A stretch of DNA of 26,050 nucleotides from Bacteroidales bacterium UBA1182 (GCA_002310015.1 DBYQ01000056.1:18023-44072); one strand, 5' to 3'. Counted from the stretch's first letter, positions 9,412 through 19,613 are shown. Translations and numbers: made by a program. Notes: generated by a model from the letters alone, not told the origin.

Positions 9412-10287
9412 ATGAAAAGATATCTGATAGGAATTCCGCTCGTGTTGGCATTGCTATTTGCCACCAACTGCAAGAACAACAATGCAGCCGCCCCCGTTGA
9501 GGAGGTTGATGCCGATACCGTCATTCTGGACGCTGACCAGTATGTCCGTTTTGAAACCACTCAGGGTAATTTCACCATAAAGCTTTACCGCGAGACCCCG
9601 CTGCACCGTCACAACATGGTGCGCCAGGCACGTAAAGGTTTTTATGACAACCAGCTTTTCTTTGGCATTCAGAAAGGATACAAGATTCAAGCCGGTGATG
9701 TGAAATCCAAAAACGCCAAGCCCGGACAGGAGATTGGAGTGGATGAAGAGAATGACACCATAATGTCTGAGATCAATCCGTGGAAATTCTACCATAAACG
9801 CGGAGCTGTAGGTCAGGCCAGTTACAAACAATTCAAGTTCTCCACCAGCCAGCAGTTCTATATCATAATAGGAAAGAGAGTCAAGACAAACACTCTGGGT
9901 ACTCAGGAAGCCACTATCAACAAGAAATACCGTCAGGCTGTGAAGGATTCCATTACCATTCCCCATTCACGTGACCTCAACAAATGGCAGAAATACGGTG
10001 AGAAAAATAAGATCAGCAAGCTGAATGACCAGCTGAACGCCCAGGCTGACGCCATAATGAAAACCCGCAAGTCATTCTCATACTCACCGGAACAGATCAA
10101 GCAATACGGCGAGATAGGCGGTGCTCCTAACCTTGACGGATTATACACGGTTTTCGGTGAGATCTCAGAAGGTATGGATGTAGTAGAAAAGATAAACGCC
10201 ATGCCTACCGGTAAGAACGGCCGTCCCAATCCCGATGTAAAGATAATCAGAGCCTACGTCCTAAACGACACCCTCCAGGCTCAATAA
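9412..10287 (+). CDS. cyclophilin-type peptidyl-prolyl cis-trans isomerase, lipoprotein
   Basis: 291 residues. A lipoprotein signal (MKRYLIG, hydrophobic core, Cys near residue 20) is followed by a short Ala/Glu-rich linker. The cyclophilin-like domain starts at about residue 45: VRFETTQGNFTIKLYRETPLH and then HNMVRQARKGFYDNQLFF match the family opening. GQAS and SQQFYII match the middle, and LDGLYTVFGEISEGMDVVEKI the end. It also has a long charged insert between residues 165 and 220. It would assist proline isomerisation during envelope protein folding. Its codons for residues 173-276 lie in a 311-bp stretch repeated exactly at 21986-22296. It converges on the MG2-like gene with only 7 bp between the stops and no visible terminator. 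Confidence 0.9.
   Translation: MKRYLIGIPLVLALLFATNCKNNNAAAPVEEVDADTVILDADQYVRFETTQGNFTIKLYRETPLHRHNMVRQARKGFYDNQLFFGIQKGYKIQAGDVKSKNAKPGQEIGVDEENDTIMSEINPWKFYHKRGAVGQASYKQFKFSTSQQFYIIIGKRVKTNTLGTQEATINKKYRQAVKDSITIPHSRDLNKWQKYGEKNKISKLNDQLNAQADAIMKTRKSFSYSPEQIKQYGEIGGAPNLDGLYTVFGEISEGMDVVEKINAMPTGKNGRPNPDVKIIRAYVLNDTLQAQ
9928..10238 (+). repeat. 311-bp perfect direct repeat, copy 1 (inside PPIase gene)
   Basis: Reading both copies base by base, 9928-10238 and 21986-22296 are identical at every position (constant offset 12058). Identity stops sharply on both sides: the 84 aligned bases to the left differ at about 27 positions, and the right flank diverges at once. Confidence 0.95.
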
Positions 10288-10294
10288 TAGGTTA

Positions 10295-12910
10295 TCAGAA
10301 TTCCCTGTCCAGTATGTACGGCATGCCCGATGCGGTTATGCCCGCGCCGCTAACCTTATACTTCTTGCTGTAGGAGTTGTTGTAAAACTCTATCTCAGCA
10401 CGACCGTTCTCGTCGGCAATAACATTGGGATTCCAATAGAGTGTGCGGCGGTAATCCACCTCACCAGGAACTGCACCGTCAGGATATTGGGGTGCATAAA
10501 ACTCATGGCGTGGGCTGAATCCTTGTAACGTAGTGAATCTCTGAGCCAGATTGAACACATCCCGGGTACCTGTAATCATGCGCTTCTTATCCTTAAGCTT
10601 TAAATCCAAAATCACAAGCCTTTTACTCAAAATACCATCCATTGCCAAAGGACTATACATTTTAAGATGAGCCATATATTCCGGAGCAAAATCACCTATA
10701 TCTTCAATACTATACAGGCCGTCGAAAACAAGAATACTCTCTATATCCTGCGTATCAGTAATCCATGGCCGGGAGTCTTGTCCTGGAACTTGAAAGCCGT
10801 TGCCTCTATGGACAAAACATAGTACATCGTGACCGTTTATAGTAAAAGAATCATCATAATAGTATTTGTTTTCATCGCCATAGTCTATCGGATAGTGCAC
10901 AGAATAACCCTTGTCTATAAGATATCCTCCCAAATCGGTTGAATGTATTCCCTTATCCAGCGCATCATCGACATCCTTCTCCACATTAAATGACCTGAAT
11001 GTGAAATAGTCCACATACTTGCGGTCGCCCTTAATACGTACCGCAGGCAACACTATGCCCTCCTGTTCATTTATTATTGCGGGATAGTTTGCCACATCCA
11101 TGACTACGGTGTCAGTCTTTACCGTAGCCTTCACAACCGGATGTAACGGTTGCAATTCTTCCAACAGATACCTCCTGACCGATGGTAGTTTGACGCGTTC
11201 TAACAGAATCTTTGTCAGAGGCTGCTTGAGGTTATTATTTGCCTTGGTGACACGTATTGACACTTCGCTCTCACCATAGAAATCATTTACGTCAAACCCA
11301 AAGTATCCGTCCTTACCAGTAAGTACATGGCCGTACTCCACAGACTCATGGTTTATGGGCGATATGACAACGTTAACCTTTACATTACCCTTGGCATGAT
11401 CCAGAATAACGTGGTCAGTCATTATCATTCCATTCAGGCTCAGCCCTTTTTCCAAACGGCGCGTCTCAACAAATGTCTTGTTGTCGGTCATATACTCCCA
11501 GTCATAGCGTTCCCATCCCTGAACCATACAGAGCAGATCCAGATTACGCAGATGTTGCTTGTCGGCAGACTCAAAATAGTATGACGGATTATGTATGAAT
11601 CCCTTCAGGTCCGACGTGAGCAGGAAGTCGGTGAGCAGATTGTCAGCATACTGCGTACCGTAATCACCGGCATCGCGTACCGATATACAGAAACGGTCAC
11701 GGAACGGCTTGCCATCCCTGTCCTTTAACCGGAATGACAGGTGCATCTTTCCGAACGCATCATAACGGCGCTTGTCGGCTTTCATCTCTATTACCGGTGG
11801 CACGTATTTGACATTGCCGTTATACACGCTACGGGCGGCCAGCACCTCACCATTGGCGGTAAACAGCACTATCCGGCACACTCCTGCGGGCCAATTCCTG
11901 GTGTCAAATGAGTATCCACCCTCATTTCCGCTCATGGGCAACTCATCAAACATAACCAGTTCACCGCGGCAAGTCACAGTAACGCCTATCGTGCTATCGC
12001 GACGTGACTGAGTACGGCTTACGGATAGCTTCAGGTTCTCCTTGCGTGCATCCATATCAGCTGTCATGACATAGCCATCATCTTTAGCCTGCGGCAATGA
12101 CACGCGGTAACGCTTGCCCTCATACTCGAACACTGCCCTATTGCGCTTGCTGTCCGGGGTGAAATCAAACATACCCATTCCCTCATGGCCGCTCTCCGCC
12201 ACCACCTTGCGTCCGTCATCGGTCTCCAGGGTGAGTTTTCCGCTTATCCCCATACCATCCATATCGGTAGCCTTAAAAGCCACGCGGCCCTGCAAACCAC
12301 GTACCATATTGCCTCCCTCGGGATAGAAAGACACGTTCACGTCATGCAGTCTCTCTTGTCTTGGCCGCAGTTTGTCAGGGTATGTTGAGTCAGGAAGCAT
12401 TACGGGGTGTGCGTAGTCACCCTCCTGCTCTGGCTCGCAGTACACTGGCAATACGCGCGAGAATATAATGCCTGGGTCAAAATTGAGCATGTACTGTGTA
12501 TATGCCCTAACCTCATAGTAGCCGCTGGGGTATGGACGCACGCCCCTTAACGTTCTGGCCTGTTCAGTGGAGTAATCCACAAGCTGAATACGCCCGTCAG
12601 CCTGACCTGCCACAATCTTGAGCTTTTGCTGCTGCAACAGCACACCGTTTGGCGACAGAAGGTCAACGTATAGCACGCCCGACTTGGTACGACTCAGATC
12701 CGATGAATTGACCACGAACGCCTTGAACCAGATATCATCACCCTGAAAGTAGGCAGTATTATCAAACTGTAGATAAACCTTTTCCTGCGGGAACAGCTTA
12801 TTGAATTGATGGATGTTACCGGCAAAACGCATCATAGCGTCATTATCTGCCCACAAGGTACTTATACCCAGCAGAAGGAAGCACACTAAACAATAAACCA
12901 TCCTTCTCAT
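10295..12910 (-). CDS. MG2-like surface protein of Bacteroidetes, function unknown
   Basis: 871 residues from the ATG at 12910; a TTG 6 nt upstream is a poorer start. A signal peptide (MRRMVYCLVCFLLLG...LWA) is followed by a region beginning EKVYLQFDNTAYFQGDDIWF near residue 42, the macroglobulin MG2-like motif found in large exported Bacteroidetes proteins. Several beta-sandwich stretches follow. The C-terminus has the family's conserved DYRRTLYWNPNV followed by ENGRAEIEFYNN. There is no thioester motif, so it is not a classical alpha-2-macroglobulin. Related proteins sometimes contain a TonB-receptor-plug-like segment, which may be residues 640-790 here. It has a consensus promoter of its own. 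A structural or binding role at the cell surface or in the periplasm is inference. Confidence 0.75.
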   Translation of the reverse strand: MRRMVYCLVCFLLLGISTLWADNDAMMRFAGNIHQFNKLFPQEKVYLQFDNTAYFQGDDIWFKAFVVNSSDLSRTKSGVLYVDLLSPNGVLLQQQKLKIVAGQADGRIQLVDYSTEQARTLRGVRPYPSGYYEVRAYTQYMLNFDPGIIFSRVLPVYCEPEQEGDYAHPVMLPDSTYPDKLRPRQERLHDVNVSFYPEGGNMVRGLQGRVAFKATDMDGMGISGKLTLETDDGRKVVAESGHEGMGMFDFTPDSKRNRAVFEYEGKRYRVSLPQAKDDGYVMTADMDARKENLKLSVSRTQSRRDSTIGVTVTCRGELVMFDELPMSGNEGGYSFDTRNWPAGVCRIVLFTANGEVLAARSVYNGNVKYVPPVIEMKADKRRYDAFGKMHLSFRLKDRDGKPFRDRFCISVRDAGDYGTQYADNLLTDFLLTSDLKGFIHNPSYYFESADKQHLRNLDLLCMVQGWERYDWEYMTDNKTFVETRRLEKGLSLNGMIMTDHVILDHAKGNVKVNVVISPINHESVEYGHVLTGKDGYFGFDVNDFYGESEVSIRVTKANNNLKQPLTKILLERVKLPSVRRYLLEELQPLHPVVKATVKTDTVVMDVANYPAIINEQEGIVLPAVRIKGDRKYVDYFTFRSFNVEKDVDDALDKGIHSTDLGGYLIDKGYSVHYPIDYGDENKYYYDDSFTINGHDVLCFVHRGNGFQVPGQDSRPWITDTQDIESILVFDGLYSIEDIGDFAPEYMAHLKMYSPLAMDGILSKRLVILDLKLKDKKRMITGTRDVFNLAQRFTTLQGFSPRHEFYAPQYPDGAVPGEVDYRRTLYWNPNVIADENGRAEIEFYNNSYSKKYKVSGAGITASGMPYILDREF

Positions 12911-12976
12911 AAGCAAATAGTTCTTTGCAAATCTTTACTGACCATACTCAGCAACGCAGTCTAGACCCGTTATGCG

Positions 12977-13008
12977 CAAATATAACAAATTGATTTTTTA
13001 AAATCAAA
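12977..13008 (-). promoter_or_regulatory. consensus Bacteroidetes promoter of the MG2-like gene, with internal palindrome
   Basis: On the minus strand TTTG (13008-13005), exactly 20 nt, then TATATTTG (12984-12977): a perfect match to the Bacteroidetes sigma-70 consensus, about 66 nt before the ATG at 12910. Between the boxes lies a perfect 8-bp inverted repeat, TTGATTTT-TT-AAAATCAA (12990-13007), which overlaps the -33 box and could be an operator or chance AT symmetry. Confidence 0.7.
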
Positions 13009-13021
13009 AGTTGTATAACAA

Positions 13022-14626
13022 TCAGTTTATTTTCATCATTTTACGACGTACATCCAATCGCATGGCTCTCGTATCATGAGACTGTACCTTAACTGGTCTA
13101 TCCAAAATATTGTTACCAAATTCCACCATTTTTAATGTATCGTTTTGTTCCTCAAATATCCAGAACAAACGATATAATGGGGCAATACGTGAAGGACACA
13201 TATTCGCTGCCATTGTGTAATGCATATAAGCCTCATCCATCATTCCCAGTTTTTGACAAGCACTACCCAGAAGTAATTCCGTATCATAGCTGGAAAGATT
13301 GTCTCTACTCCTTTTTGCTTCGGCAATGGCAGATTCATAGTCTTCGGCATAATAACTCACAACGGCCTTGCTGTATTGGTAGCGCGGATTATTTTCCAAC
13401 ACCTTGTCTATAGATGGCAGAATGTCCTTCCTTATTTCAATGGCAGACTTCTTATCATCATTGAGCTTTTCGTAAACGCACTTCCATCCTACCAAAGCAG
13501 AATGCCAGCGGGTTAAATATACGATTGATATTATAGATACTGATAAAACCGCCAGCCATACCACCCTATTGTTTAAGAACTGGAATCTCCATGTCTGCTT
13601 TAACAGAATGAGAACAAAACAGACCAGCGCCACAATGGTCATGGGATATCTGAATGGATATGAGAATAATGAAATTACGCAGATTGAGCATAGCTCCATA
13701 AGCAGGAATATGCGGAATACTCCCCTCCTCTTTAATGACCGAATAAAAGCATATAATATCAGTGATATTATAATAGCGAGTCCCACAACACCGTAATTAA
13801 CAGTCACAAGCATATATTCCGATAGCGGGTGCGTTACATTGTCCGAGAGCATCAACGTATCAATATCAGTGCAATCCTTCAGATATTCAGCCTGGTACAG
13901 CATATACTCTCTATCAAATCCGTGAGGGCCGTGTCCTAACAACGGATTATCAGCAACCATACGCAAACACGTGTTTATAATTACTGCTCGGCCACTTGTG
14001 GAGGCTCTCTTGTGGAAGGAAAGGATACAAACTCCGCACACCACAGCCACAAGCAATACTGCCATAGAGAGTATCCATATGCGTTTACTTCCTTTTTCCT
14101 TTATCTTAAAAAGCAACCAGAGTATAGCCGATGTTGACAAGGCTATAAGTCCGGCACGTGACTGGACGACAAACAGTACCACCATATCAATGACAAATAC
14201 AATCAATACAGGCACATCCCTATAATTGATGCTATGTGTTGCAAGTATTGCAAATGGAAATGTTACGCAAAACTGCGCAGCCACTCCTGCAGGATTGTCA
14301 AAATCCGCTACATACCGGAACGGATCACCGCTTAATGCAGCCATTCCCGTCATTTGCAGCAGGCAAAAGACCGCCACAATAACATTGGCCGCTGTCATAA
14401 TAACAGAGCAAGCCTGGACATCAGGGCTTATTCTGAAACCAGGCTTGATGGTATGAAACAATGATACTATGGCGGCACTAATTGATACAACTGCTACGGC
14501 TCCTATCCACTTTCCAGTTATCTGCCACTCAAATACATTATGAATTAGTGAAAAACTGGCAGCAAGACAAATACATCCAAATAAAACATTGCTGACATTA
14601 AACTTATAGCCATACCTCGTTGCCAT
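13022..14626 (-). CDS. O-antigen-ligase-like membrane protein with TPR tail
   Basis: 534 residues. About ten to twelve hydrophobic segments fill residues 10-375. The Wzy_C/WaaL-type features are QSRAGLIAL near 155-163, and a large non-cytoplasmic loop with GRAVI, NPLLGHGPHGF and a later THPLSEYM. The C-terminal 150 residues are soluble and helical with TPR-like repeats (AVVSYYAEDYESAIAEA, then LLGSACQKLGMMDEAYMHY). The superfamily transfers lipid-linked glycans to lipid A or proteins, or polymerises them, on the outer face of the inner membrane. TPR-tailed members are common in Bacteroidetes, and their acceptors are mostly unknown. It lies 28 bp downstream of the FISUMP-like lipoprotein gene in the same orientation, so the two may be cotranscribed. 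Confidence 0.78.
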   Translation of the reverse strand: MATRYGYKFNVSNVLFGCICLAASFSLIHNVFEWQITGKWIGAVAVVSISAAIVSLFHTIKPGFRISPDVQACSVIMTAANVIVAVFCLLQMTGMAALSGDPFRYVADFDNPAGVAAQFCVTFPFAILATHSINYRDVPVLIVFVIDMVVLFVVQSRAGLIALSTSAILWLLFKIKEKGSKRIWILSMAVLLVAVVCGVCILSFHKRASTSGRAVIINTCLRMVADNPLLGHGPHGFDREYMLYQAEYLKDCTDIDTLMLSDNVTHPLSEYMLVTVNYGVVGLAIIISLILYAFIRSLKRRGVFRIFLLMELCSICVISLFSYPFRYPMTIVALVCFVLILLKQTWRFQFLNNRVVWLAVLSVSIISIVYLTRWHSALVGWKCVYEKLNDDKKSAIEIRKDILPSIDKVLENNPRYQYSKAVVSYYAEDYESAIAEAKRSRDNLSSYDTELLLGSACQKLGMMDEAYMHYTMAANMCPSRIAPLYRLFWIFEEQNDTLKMVEFGNNILDRPVKVQSHDTRAMRLDVRRKMMKIN

Positions 14627-14654
14627 CAGTTTCTTTGTTTAAACTTACTGCATA

Positions 14655-16052
14655 TTATTCCGGCATATTGGAATCCCACACCGGGCGGATTCTGGCAGAT
14701 AGTTCACGCCACCTACTCCAGATATCCATTTTACGGTAATCAACCTTCTGAATGGGGCCGCTGGAAGCATATTTCCTTGTATAATAAATAAAACTATACG
14801 CTTGTCCGTAGTCTTCACTCAAGGTTCCAGTCCAAAAAAACATCTCATCTTCAAGTTCAATATAATTACCGTTAGGTCCAACAATCTTTACCGCATAAGC
14901 TTCATCTTGATAATAATTATTAGAAGATGGATACCAATATTTACAAGACATAAGAGTAGTCATCTTCATATCGCAATTGTCCATAAGCTCCTCAACCTCC
15001 TCCTTACGTGGAAGCCTCCATTTACCGCCAAGAAGCGCATGTGCCACATCATATTTGGTTCCACTTATATCAGTTCCTATATCCGTATAACTGCCAGTAG
15101 CCTGTTCCAAATAATCATACTTACTCCTTTCATCGTTTTCAAAAGAGTCATGCATAGCAAGTTTAAATGAGCCCCACCTAAAGTATAGATCATCTTTGCA
15201 TATATCAACATTAAACTCCCATTCACCCAGTGTACAGTTTGCCCACTTAATTCCGCTCGTAAGACCAAGATCCACATACATCTTGTCCGATGTAAGCGTT
15301 GAGAACTCTTTATCCTGACTATATATCAATATAGGTTCTCCGTCTGAACCTGCATATTGAACATAGGCCTTGCAATAATATGTTTTATCAGGCTTAAGAC
15401 CGTTCATAGTAATGCTGAAACAACTCATATCTTTTATCTGGGCAATGGATAAAGCGGAGTCTAAATCGCCTCCCTGAGTTTCAGAAACGACTATCCCTGC
15501 TCTACAATAGGAAGCATCATTTGCATCGATCACTATGCTTCCGCTGACAGTTACGTCAATATAATGAATATCCTCTATCTTGAGATTATTAAACACAGGA
15601 TTGAAAACGGAGGTGGTAAATGTGGACATAGGGCTTATCTTACGCTTTGATGCATCCATTCCCTGCGAGAACAGACAGAAACTGTACTCTGTTTCAGGAC
15701 TAAGTCCTTTAATAACACCTGTAAATGACTCACCTTTGAATCCTTCCTTGAAAATGAGTATCTGGCAATCCGGCTGGTCATTGCCGTCAAGCCATGACTT
15801 GAATACAGTCTCGGCTTCTACGGACTCAGGACAATACATTATACCATTCTTGCCCAATGCTATGTCAACGGTGGTAATATCCTTGAATGTTCCACTTATA
15901 GTGGCAGAAAAGGCAGTTGGAGTGACATCGCCCAGAGTTATATCACTTGAATTCATAACCAGTTCTGAACCGGTCTTTTCATCACCGCAAGATAAGCAAA
16001 AGACAGACGTAATTGCCCAAAAGACGCTAATACATTCCAACTTTATTCTCAT
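14655..16052 (-). CDS. lipoprotein with FnIII-like repeats and FISUMP-like domain
   Basis: 465 residues from the ATG at 16052, chosen because it gives a lipoprotein signal (MRIKLECISVFWAITSVFCLSC); the open frame extends 18 codons further without one. After the lipobox come two or three FnIII-like beta-sandwich repeats, recognisable from LSPETEYSFCLF and LKPDKTYYCKAYV, at about residues 40-255. The C-terminal domain at 260-460 begins YVDLGLTSGIKWA and contains WRLPRKEEVEELM, as in the Fibrobacter-succinogenes-paralogous (FISUMP)/DUF1566 families. These are exported adhesin-like or glycan-associated proteins with no known enzyme activity. A surface location is probable. Confidence 0.78.
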   Translation of the reverse strand: MRIKLECISVFWAITSVFCLSCGDEKTGSELVMNSSDITLGDVTPTAFSATISGTFKDITTVDIALGKNGIMYCPESVEAETVFKSWLDGNDQPDCQILIFKEGFKGESFTGVIKGLSPETEYSFCLFSQGMDASKRKISPMSTFTTSVFNPVFNNLKIEDIHYIDVTVSGSIVIDANDASYCRAGIVVSETQGGDLDSALSIAQIKDMSCFSITMNGLKPDKTYYCKAYVQYAGSDGEPILIYSQDKEFSTLTSDKMYVDLGLTSGIKWANCTLGEWEFNVDICKDDLYFRWGSFKLAMHDSFENDERSKYDYLEQATGSYTDIGTDISGTKYDVAHALLGGKWRLPRKEEVEELMDNCDMKMTTLMSCKYWYPSSNNYYQDEAYAVKIVGPNGNYIELEDEMFFWTGTLSEDYGQAYSFIYYTRKYASSGPIQKVDYRKMDIWSRWRELSARIRPVWDSNMPE

Positions 16053-16183
16053 AATAATTCTTGTTATGCTTTGTATTATTGATATGTATCCTGTAATAAC
16101 GCACAATTGTTTAAAAACATAGGAATTATGAATTGCAATAGCAACTCTATTATTTCATAAACGATGGTTTATTCATGAAATCA

Positions 16184-17209
16184 CTAATCATTTGGATTTT
16201 GTGGTTTTGGGAAAGCAACCTGCCCATATCTTGGTGAAACAGTACTATTTTGTTCTACCAAACGACCACAACCAGCTATTATTCTATTAGCAAAGCCTTC
16301 TGGACTTTCTAAATTCATATTAAACGGATTATTTCCATCATATATATTCAATCCATTTTTGGGTCCGGCCCATATTGCATAACGGAATTTATATGTACTT
16401 GTATTACCTGGGCTTAAATCCCTTTTGTCATAGTAAGTATCATAAAGTACTTCATCTGTTACATATCTAATACGAGTAAATTTTACATGGTCTACAGCAA
16501 ATGTAGAACTTGTGTTATAGTATATAGAATCATCATCTGAATAATGATATTGATAAACTATACGCCACTTACCTTTGACTTCCCATTCAATTCCAGACCT
16601 TGCTAATACGCAATTATTTTGTATATATTCAACACAATCATTTCCACTATCTCCAACACCATTTATCATTTCCGTATTGTTCAAAGCTCTTGAGAAACTT
16701 TCTTTCTTGTAATGAGATAATGTTGACATGTTATACAACATGTTATCATACCTAAGTTCTCCTGTTCTCTTATTAAAGAATGCCAATGAGTTGTATTTAT
16801 TATCATCATACTGCCATGTAAGCTCCACAATATCAAAATCATCAGCCTCTTCAAGTAAGTCGTTAATAGTATTAAAGACAGGAATGGTGTCAAAGAAGTA
16901 ATTTGCAGAGTCTCTCATCAATTGACCATAAGTAACAACAGTAAAAACAGAATCTAATTTAGAATAAACTGGAAAGAAGCCATACTTATCACCAAGGAAA
17001 AGATCTCTGTCTATACTGATGTCCTTCATAAACTGCATATTAGTGATTTTGATACCACGGTCTGAGAAAACCGTCTGATTATCAGTTATTATTTCGCTTA
17101 GCGAAGTTTCCCAACTGCAGTCATTTTTAAATGACGGAAAATAATCACTGTCATTGGAACAGGCTGAAAGAATAATGCCTGTTGTAATTAATAATAGTCC
17201 TTTCTTCAT
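16184..17209 (-). CDS. uncharacterised lipoprotein
   Basis: 341 residues. I do not recognise the family. The start gives a standard lipoprotein signal (MKKGLLLITTGIILSAC, Cys at 17). The mature part is acidic, rich in Asn, Asp and Tyr, and looks largely beta-stranded, with five or so cysteines. The gene is clearly more AT-rich than the housekeeping genes in the first 9 kb, which suggests a different origin. It starts 21 bp after the transglutaminase-lipoprotein stop and lies in the same direction, so the two may form an operon. A 131-bp gap separates it from the next lipoprotein gene. The stop is TAG. Confidence 0.65.
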   Translation of the reverse strand: MKKGLLLITTGIILSACSNDSDYFPSFKNDCSWETSLSEIITDNQTVFSDRGIKITNMQFMKDISIDRDLFLGDKYGFFPVYSKLDSVFTVVTYGQLMRDSANYFFDTIPVFNTINDLLEEADDFDIVELTWQYDDNKYNSLAFFNKRTGELRYDNMLYNMSTLSHYKKESFSRALNNTEMINGVGDSGNDCVEYIQNNCVLARSGIEWEVKGKWRIVYQYHYSDDDSIYYNTSSTFAVDHVKFTRIRYVTDEVLYDTYYDKRDLSPGNTSTYKFRYAIWAGPKNGLNIYDGNNPFNMNLESPEGFANRIIAGCGRLVEQNSTVSPRYGQVAFPKPQNPND

Positions 17210-17230
17210 TTTATTATATATTTAATAATA

Positions 17231-19192
17231 TTACCACCATTCTATCTCACCGTCCTTTATGCGAAAGGGACGCTCATCCATGCCACGGCTACGGTTATGC
17301 AACCATATCAGAGCTCCAGTAGGAATGCCATCATAATGCAGACTGTTGTCACGTGCAATACTAATGTCATGAGTTATCCAGAAATTGCCATCCCAATATC
17401 TAAGCTCGTATTCATCACCGGGATGTATGTCATTATCATCTCCCCTTGGAACTAACCGTACATAGCTTACACTTTGTGGTCGGCCCATGTCCATGCCCAC
17501 CCAGTTGCCGTCAGCACTCCCTGTTTCGAAATTACTGAGCCAGTCACCATCGAAAGCCTTTCCTGCATTCGCACTATTTTGTTCATCGCTACTGATAGGT
17601 GTTCCATTCATCCTTACCGTATCCATATTAAAAAATGCCAGCTCTGCTATACTGCCGTATGAACCGTCGGGAGACAAATAGCGCCAGTATCTATATGGCT
17701 TGTCCAGATTAACAGGAATCTTGTCCGGTATCGTCAAGGAATCAATCGTATAGAGTGTAACGATATTGCTGAAATCAGGGCTGTTTGATGCTTGTATTGA
17801 ACCTCCAAGTATCCTTTTGCGCATGGCTACCACATTCTCTGATGAGTAGTACTTACGGTGAACATCAACACTGCCAGTATTCTTGTAGTTGGTATAGATA
17901 TACTCTACGCTTCCGTCTTTTTGAATAATGAAAGGCCATGAAACAGGTACAAGATCTTTTCCGTCATATCCCAGTGTGAAATAGAGTATGTTACGGCCCA
18001 TATTCTTAAATGTAACCTTTCCTTTCTTTACCACACCATAATCTATCAACGTCCAATATGATTCATTGCCTCTAAAGGTCGCTATATATGCATAATCCTC
18101 AACCAGCTTGACGTTGTTGCGCAGTTTTACAGTAACATCGGTGGTCTTGTAATACTGGTCGGTCACGTCATGTGCAAACATGCTGAATGGATATTGATAT
18201 ACGGAATTGTTATGGTATGCCACCCTCTCCCTGTTTATGGCGTACTGCTGACGATAGACCTTGGGTATGCGCTGATGCGGGAAGAATGGACTACCAGGAA
18301 CAGACGATATATCCCACTCAGAGCGCATCATGTCACCGTTGTCATTTAGGAGCGTATACCATGTGTGTCCTGCACGATAACGGCCCCATGACGGGGTTTC
18401 TTCAATTACGACCGGTATACCATAACTACGGAATGTCAGTACACCCAGATTTACATAATCGGCACACGCTCCATATGTCATATGAGCCAAAGTAGATGCA
18501 CTGCGCATTGGATAGCCTGAACGGTTATACATACCCACAGGCTTAACCCTCCATGCCACCTCGCTGCGTATAGTGTTGACGGCACGGAACGGAGAGTCAT
18601 AACTTTCATCATCATAGTCCATGTGTGCCACATTCCACCAGAAAATCTGGCGCATAGTGTCACGCCAACAGTCAAAGCTTTGAAGTTCCACGCACTTGTA
18701 GGGCAGAATGTACTCGCAGAACTCGTCAAAGGTGAGATGCTTGGCCTATCTTTCATTCTCCCACACCTCAAATGACTTGTCTATGTTATAAATAAGATAA
18801 TCAGCTGTTATTATGCGGGCATCCTGAATGAGATTATCATTAAGACCATAAAAACGGTTGTCGGAAAGATACAGAAGTGAGTCTCTCTGCTGTTTGGGCG
18901 AAAGGTCGGACCTGAACAACTGTAGTGCTAGCTCGTAGTATTGTTCTATTTCCTTTCTGTTCTTGTATGACACGTGACCGGGCATGTTCTCTATTAGGAA
19001 GTGGGCGGCTGCTAGTTTAAGGGAATCGTCCTTGTAGTGTTCCATTACGGTTTCCAACTCACCACGGTTGGGGCCGGAAACCTGATATGCATACTCAAGT
19101 GCATCATACTCATGGGAGCATGATGCGAACATTATTGTGAATAACAATGTCACAATGACTACTAATGTCACTAATTTATAAAAGTATTTCAC
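17231..19192 (-). pseudogene. transglutaminase-like lipoprotein with discoidin-type C-terminus, interrupted by in-frame TAG
   Basis: One frame of 654 codons from a GTG start at 19192, broken only by an amber codon at 18748-18746. A lipoprotein signal (hydrophobic run, lipobox ASC near residue 25) is followed by a helical region to residue 148. After the TAG the frame continues AKHLTFDEFCEYILPYKC and into a transglutaminase-like core. Its triad is visible: Cys near 243 (YGACADYV), His near 276 (GHTW) and Asp near 294 (SEWD). An all-beta region follows, and the end is F5/8-type-C (discoidin)-like (KAFDGDWLSNF ... WVGMDMG). From memory of relatives, the stop position is normally Trp, so TGG to TAG is the simplest lesion. 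The catalytic part could only be made by suppression or an internal start such as the GTG at 18691. Confidence 0.8.
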
Positions 19193-19398
19193 CCAACTAA
19201 TAGTTTATATTCTTGCTTCGCATTTACATATCAAATGAACTGTCCAATCTCCACAGGCTTCATCTTATAGGAATCTACTTCATTTCCAATCATAATTTCT
19301 GAAAGATCGACATGAACTAAAAAGAAAATAGATGTCTAAGCCATCATACCTAAGGATTTAGATACAGAATCCTGTCGATATTATACCGGAAAAAAATA

Positions 19399-19613
19399 TT
19401 ATCCTCCATACAAAAATTCTCTATCTGCTTTAAGATTACTTTTGTGATCTAAACCAACTGTTGGAATACAATGACTTTCAAATAATTGTTTATTATCGGT
19501 CAAAATGTCACCAAGCAATGTTCCCACAAATAATAATCTTCATTTATTGATGAAAAGAAATCGCTACCATTATAGCAAGACTTCAAAGCGTAAAATATAC
19601 TCCCAATCCTCAT
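19399..19613 (-). pseudogene. remnant of a small ORF with one frameshift
   Basis: From the ATG at 19613 the minus strand reads MRIGSIFYALKSCYNGSDFF and on to WEHCLVTF before a stop. Adding one T to the TTTT run near 19502 would continue the frame as LTDNKQLFESHCIPTVGLD and end in REFLYGG at a TAA (19401-19399). Together this is about 72 residues of ordinary protein-like composition. It resembles no family I recognise. The joined frame may be coincidence in AT-rich DNA, so confidence is low. A -7-like box (19680-19673) and the GGGACA motif lie just upstream in the right orientation. Confidence 0.3.

Noticed and set aside
9933..10229. Antisense open frame in the PPIase gene that recurs at 21991-22305
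   Set aside because: The recurrence only reflects the 311-bp identical repeat; it is not evidence for a second gene.
13022..14626. Assignment as the lipid-A O-antigen ligase WaaL
   Set aside because: The Wzy_C/WaaL superfamily also includes polymerases and protein O-glycosyltransferases, and the TPR tail and neighbours do not settle the acceptor.
18746..18748. Recoded TAG (selenocysteine/pyrrolysine-like or suppressed stop)
   Set aside because: TAG ends several ordinary genes here (ABC-F, the 341-residue lipoprotein, the rluA fragment), the position is expected to be Trp, and no recoding hairpin was apparent. A point mutation or error is simpler.
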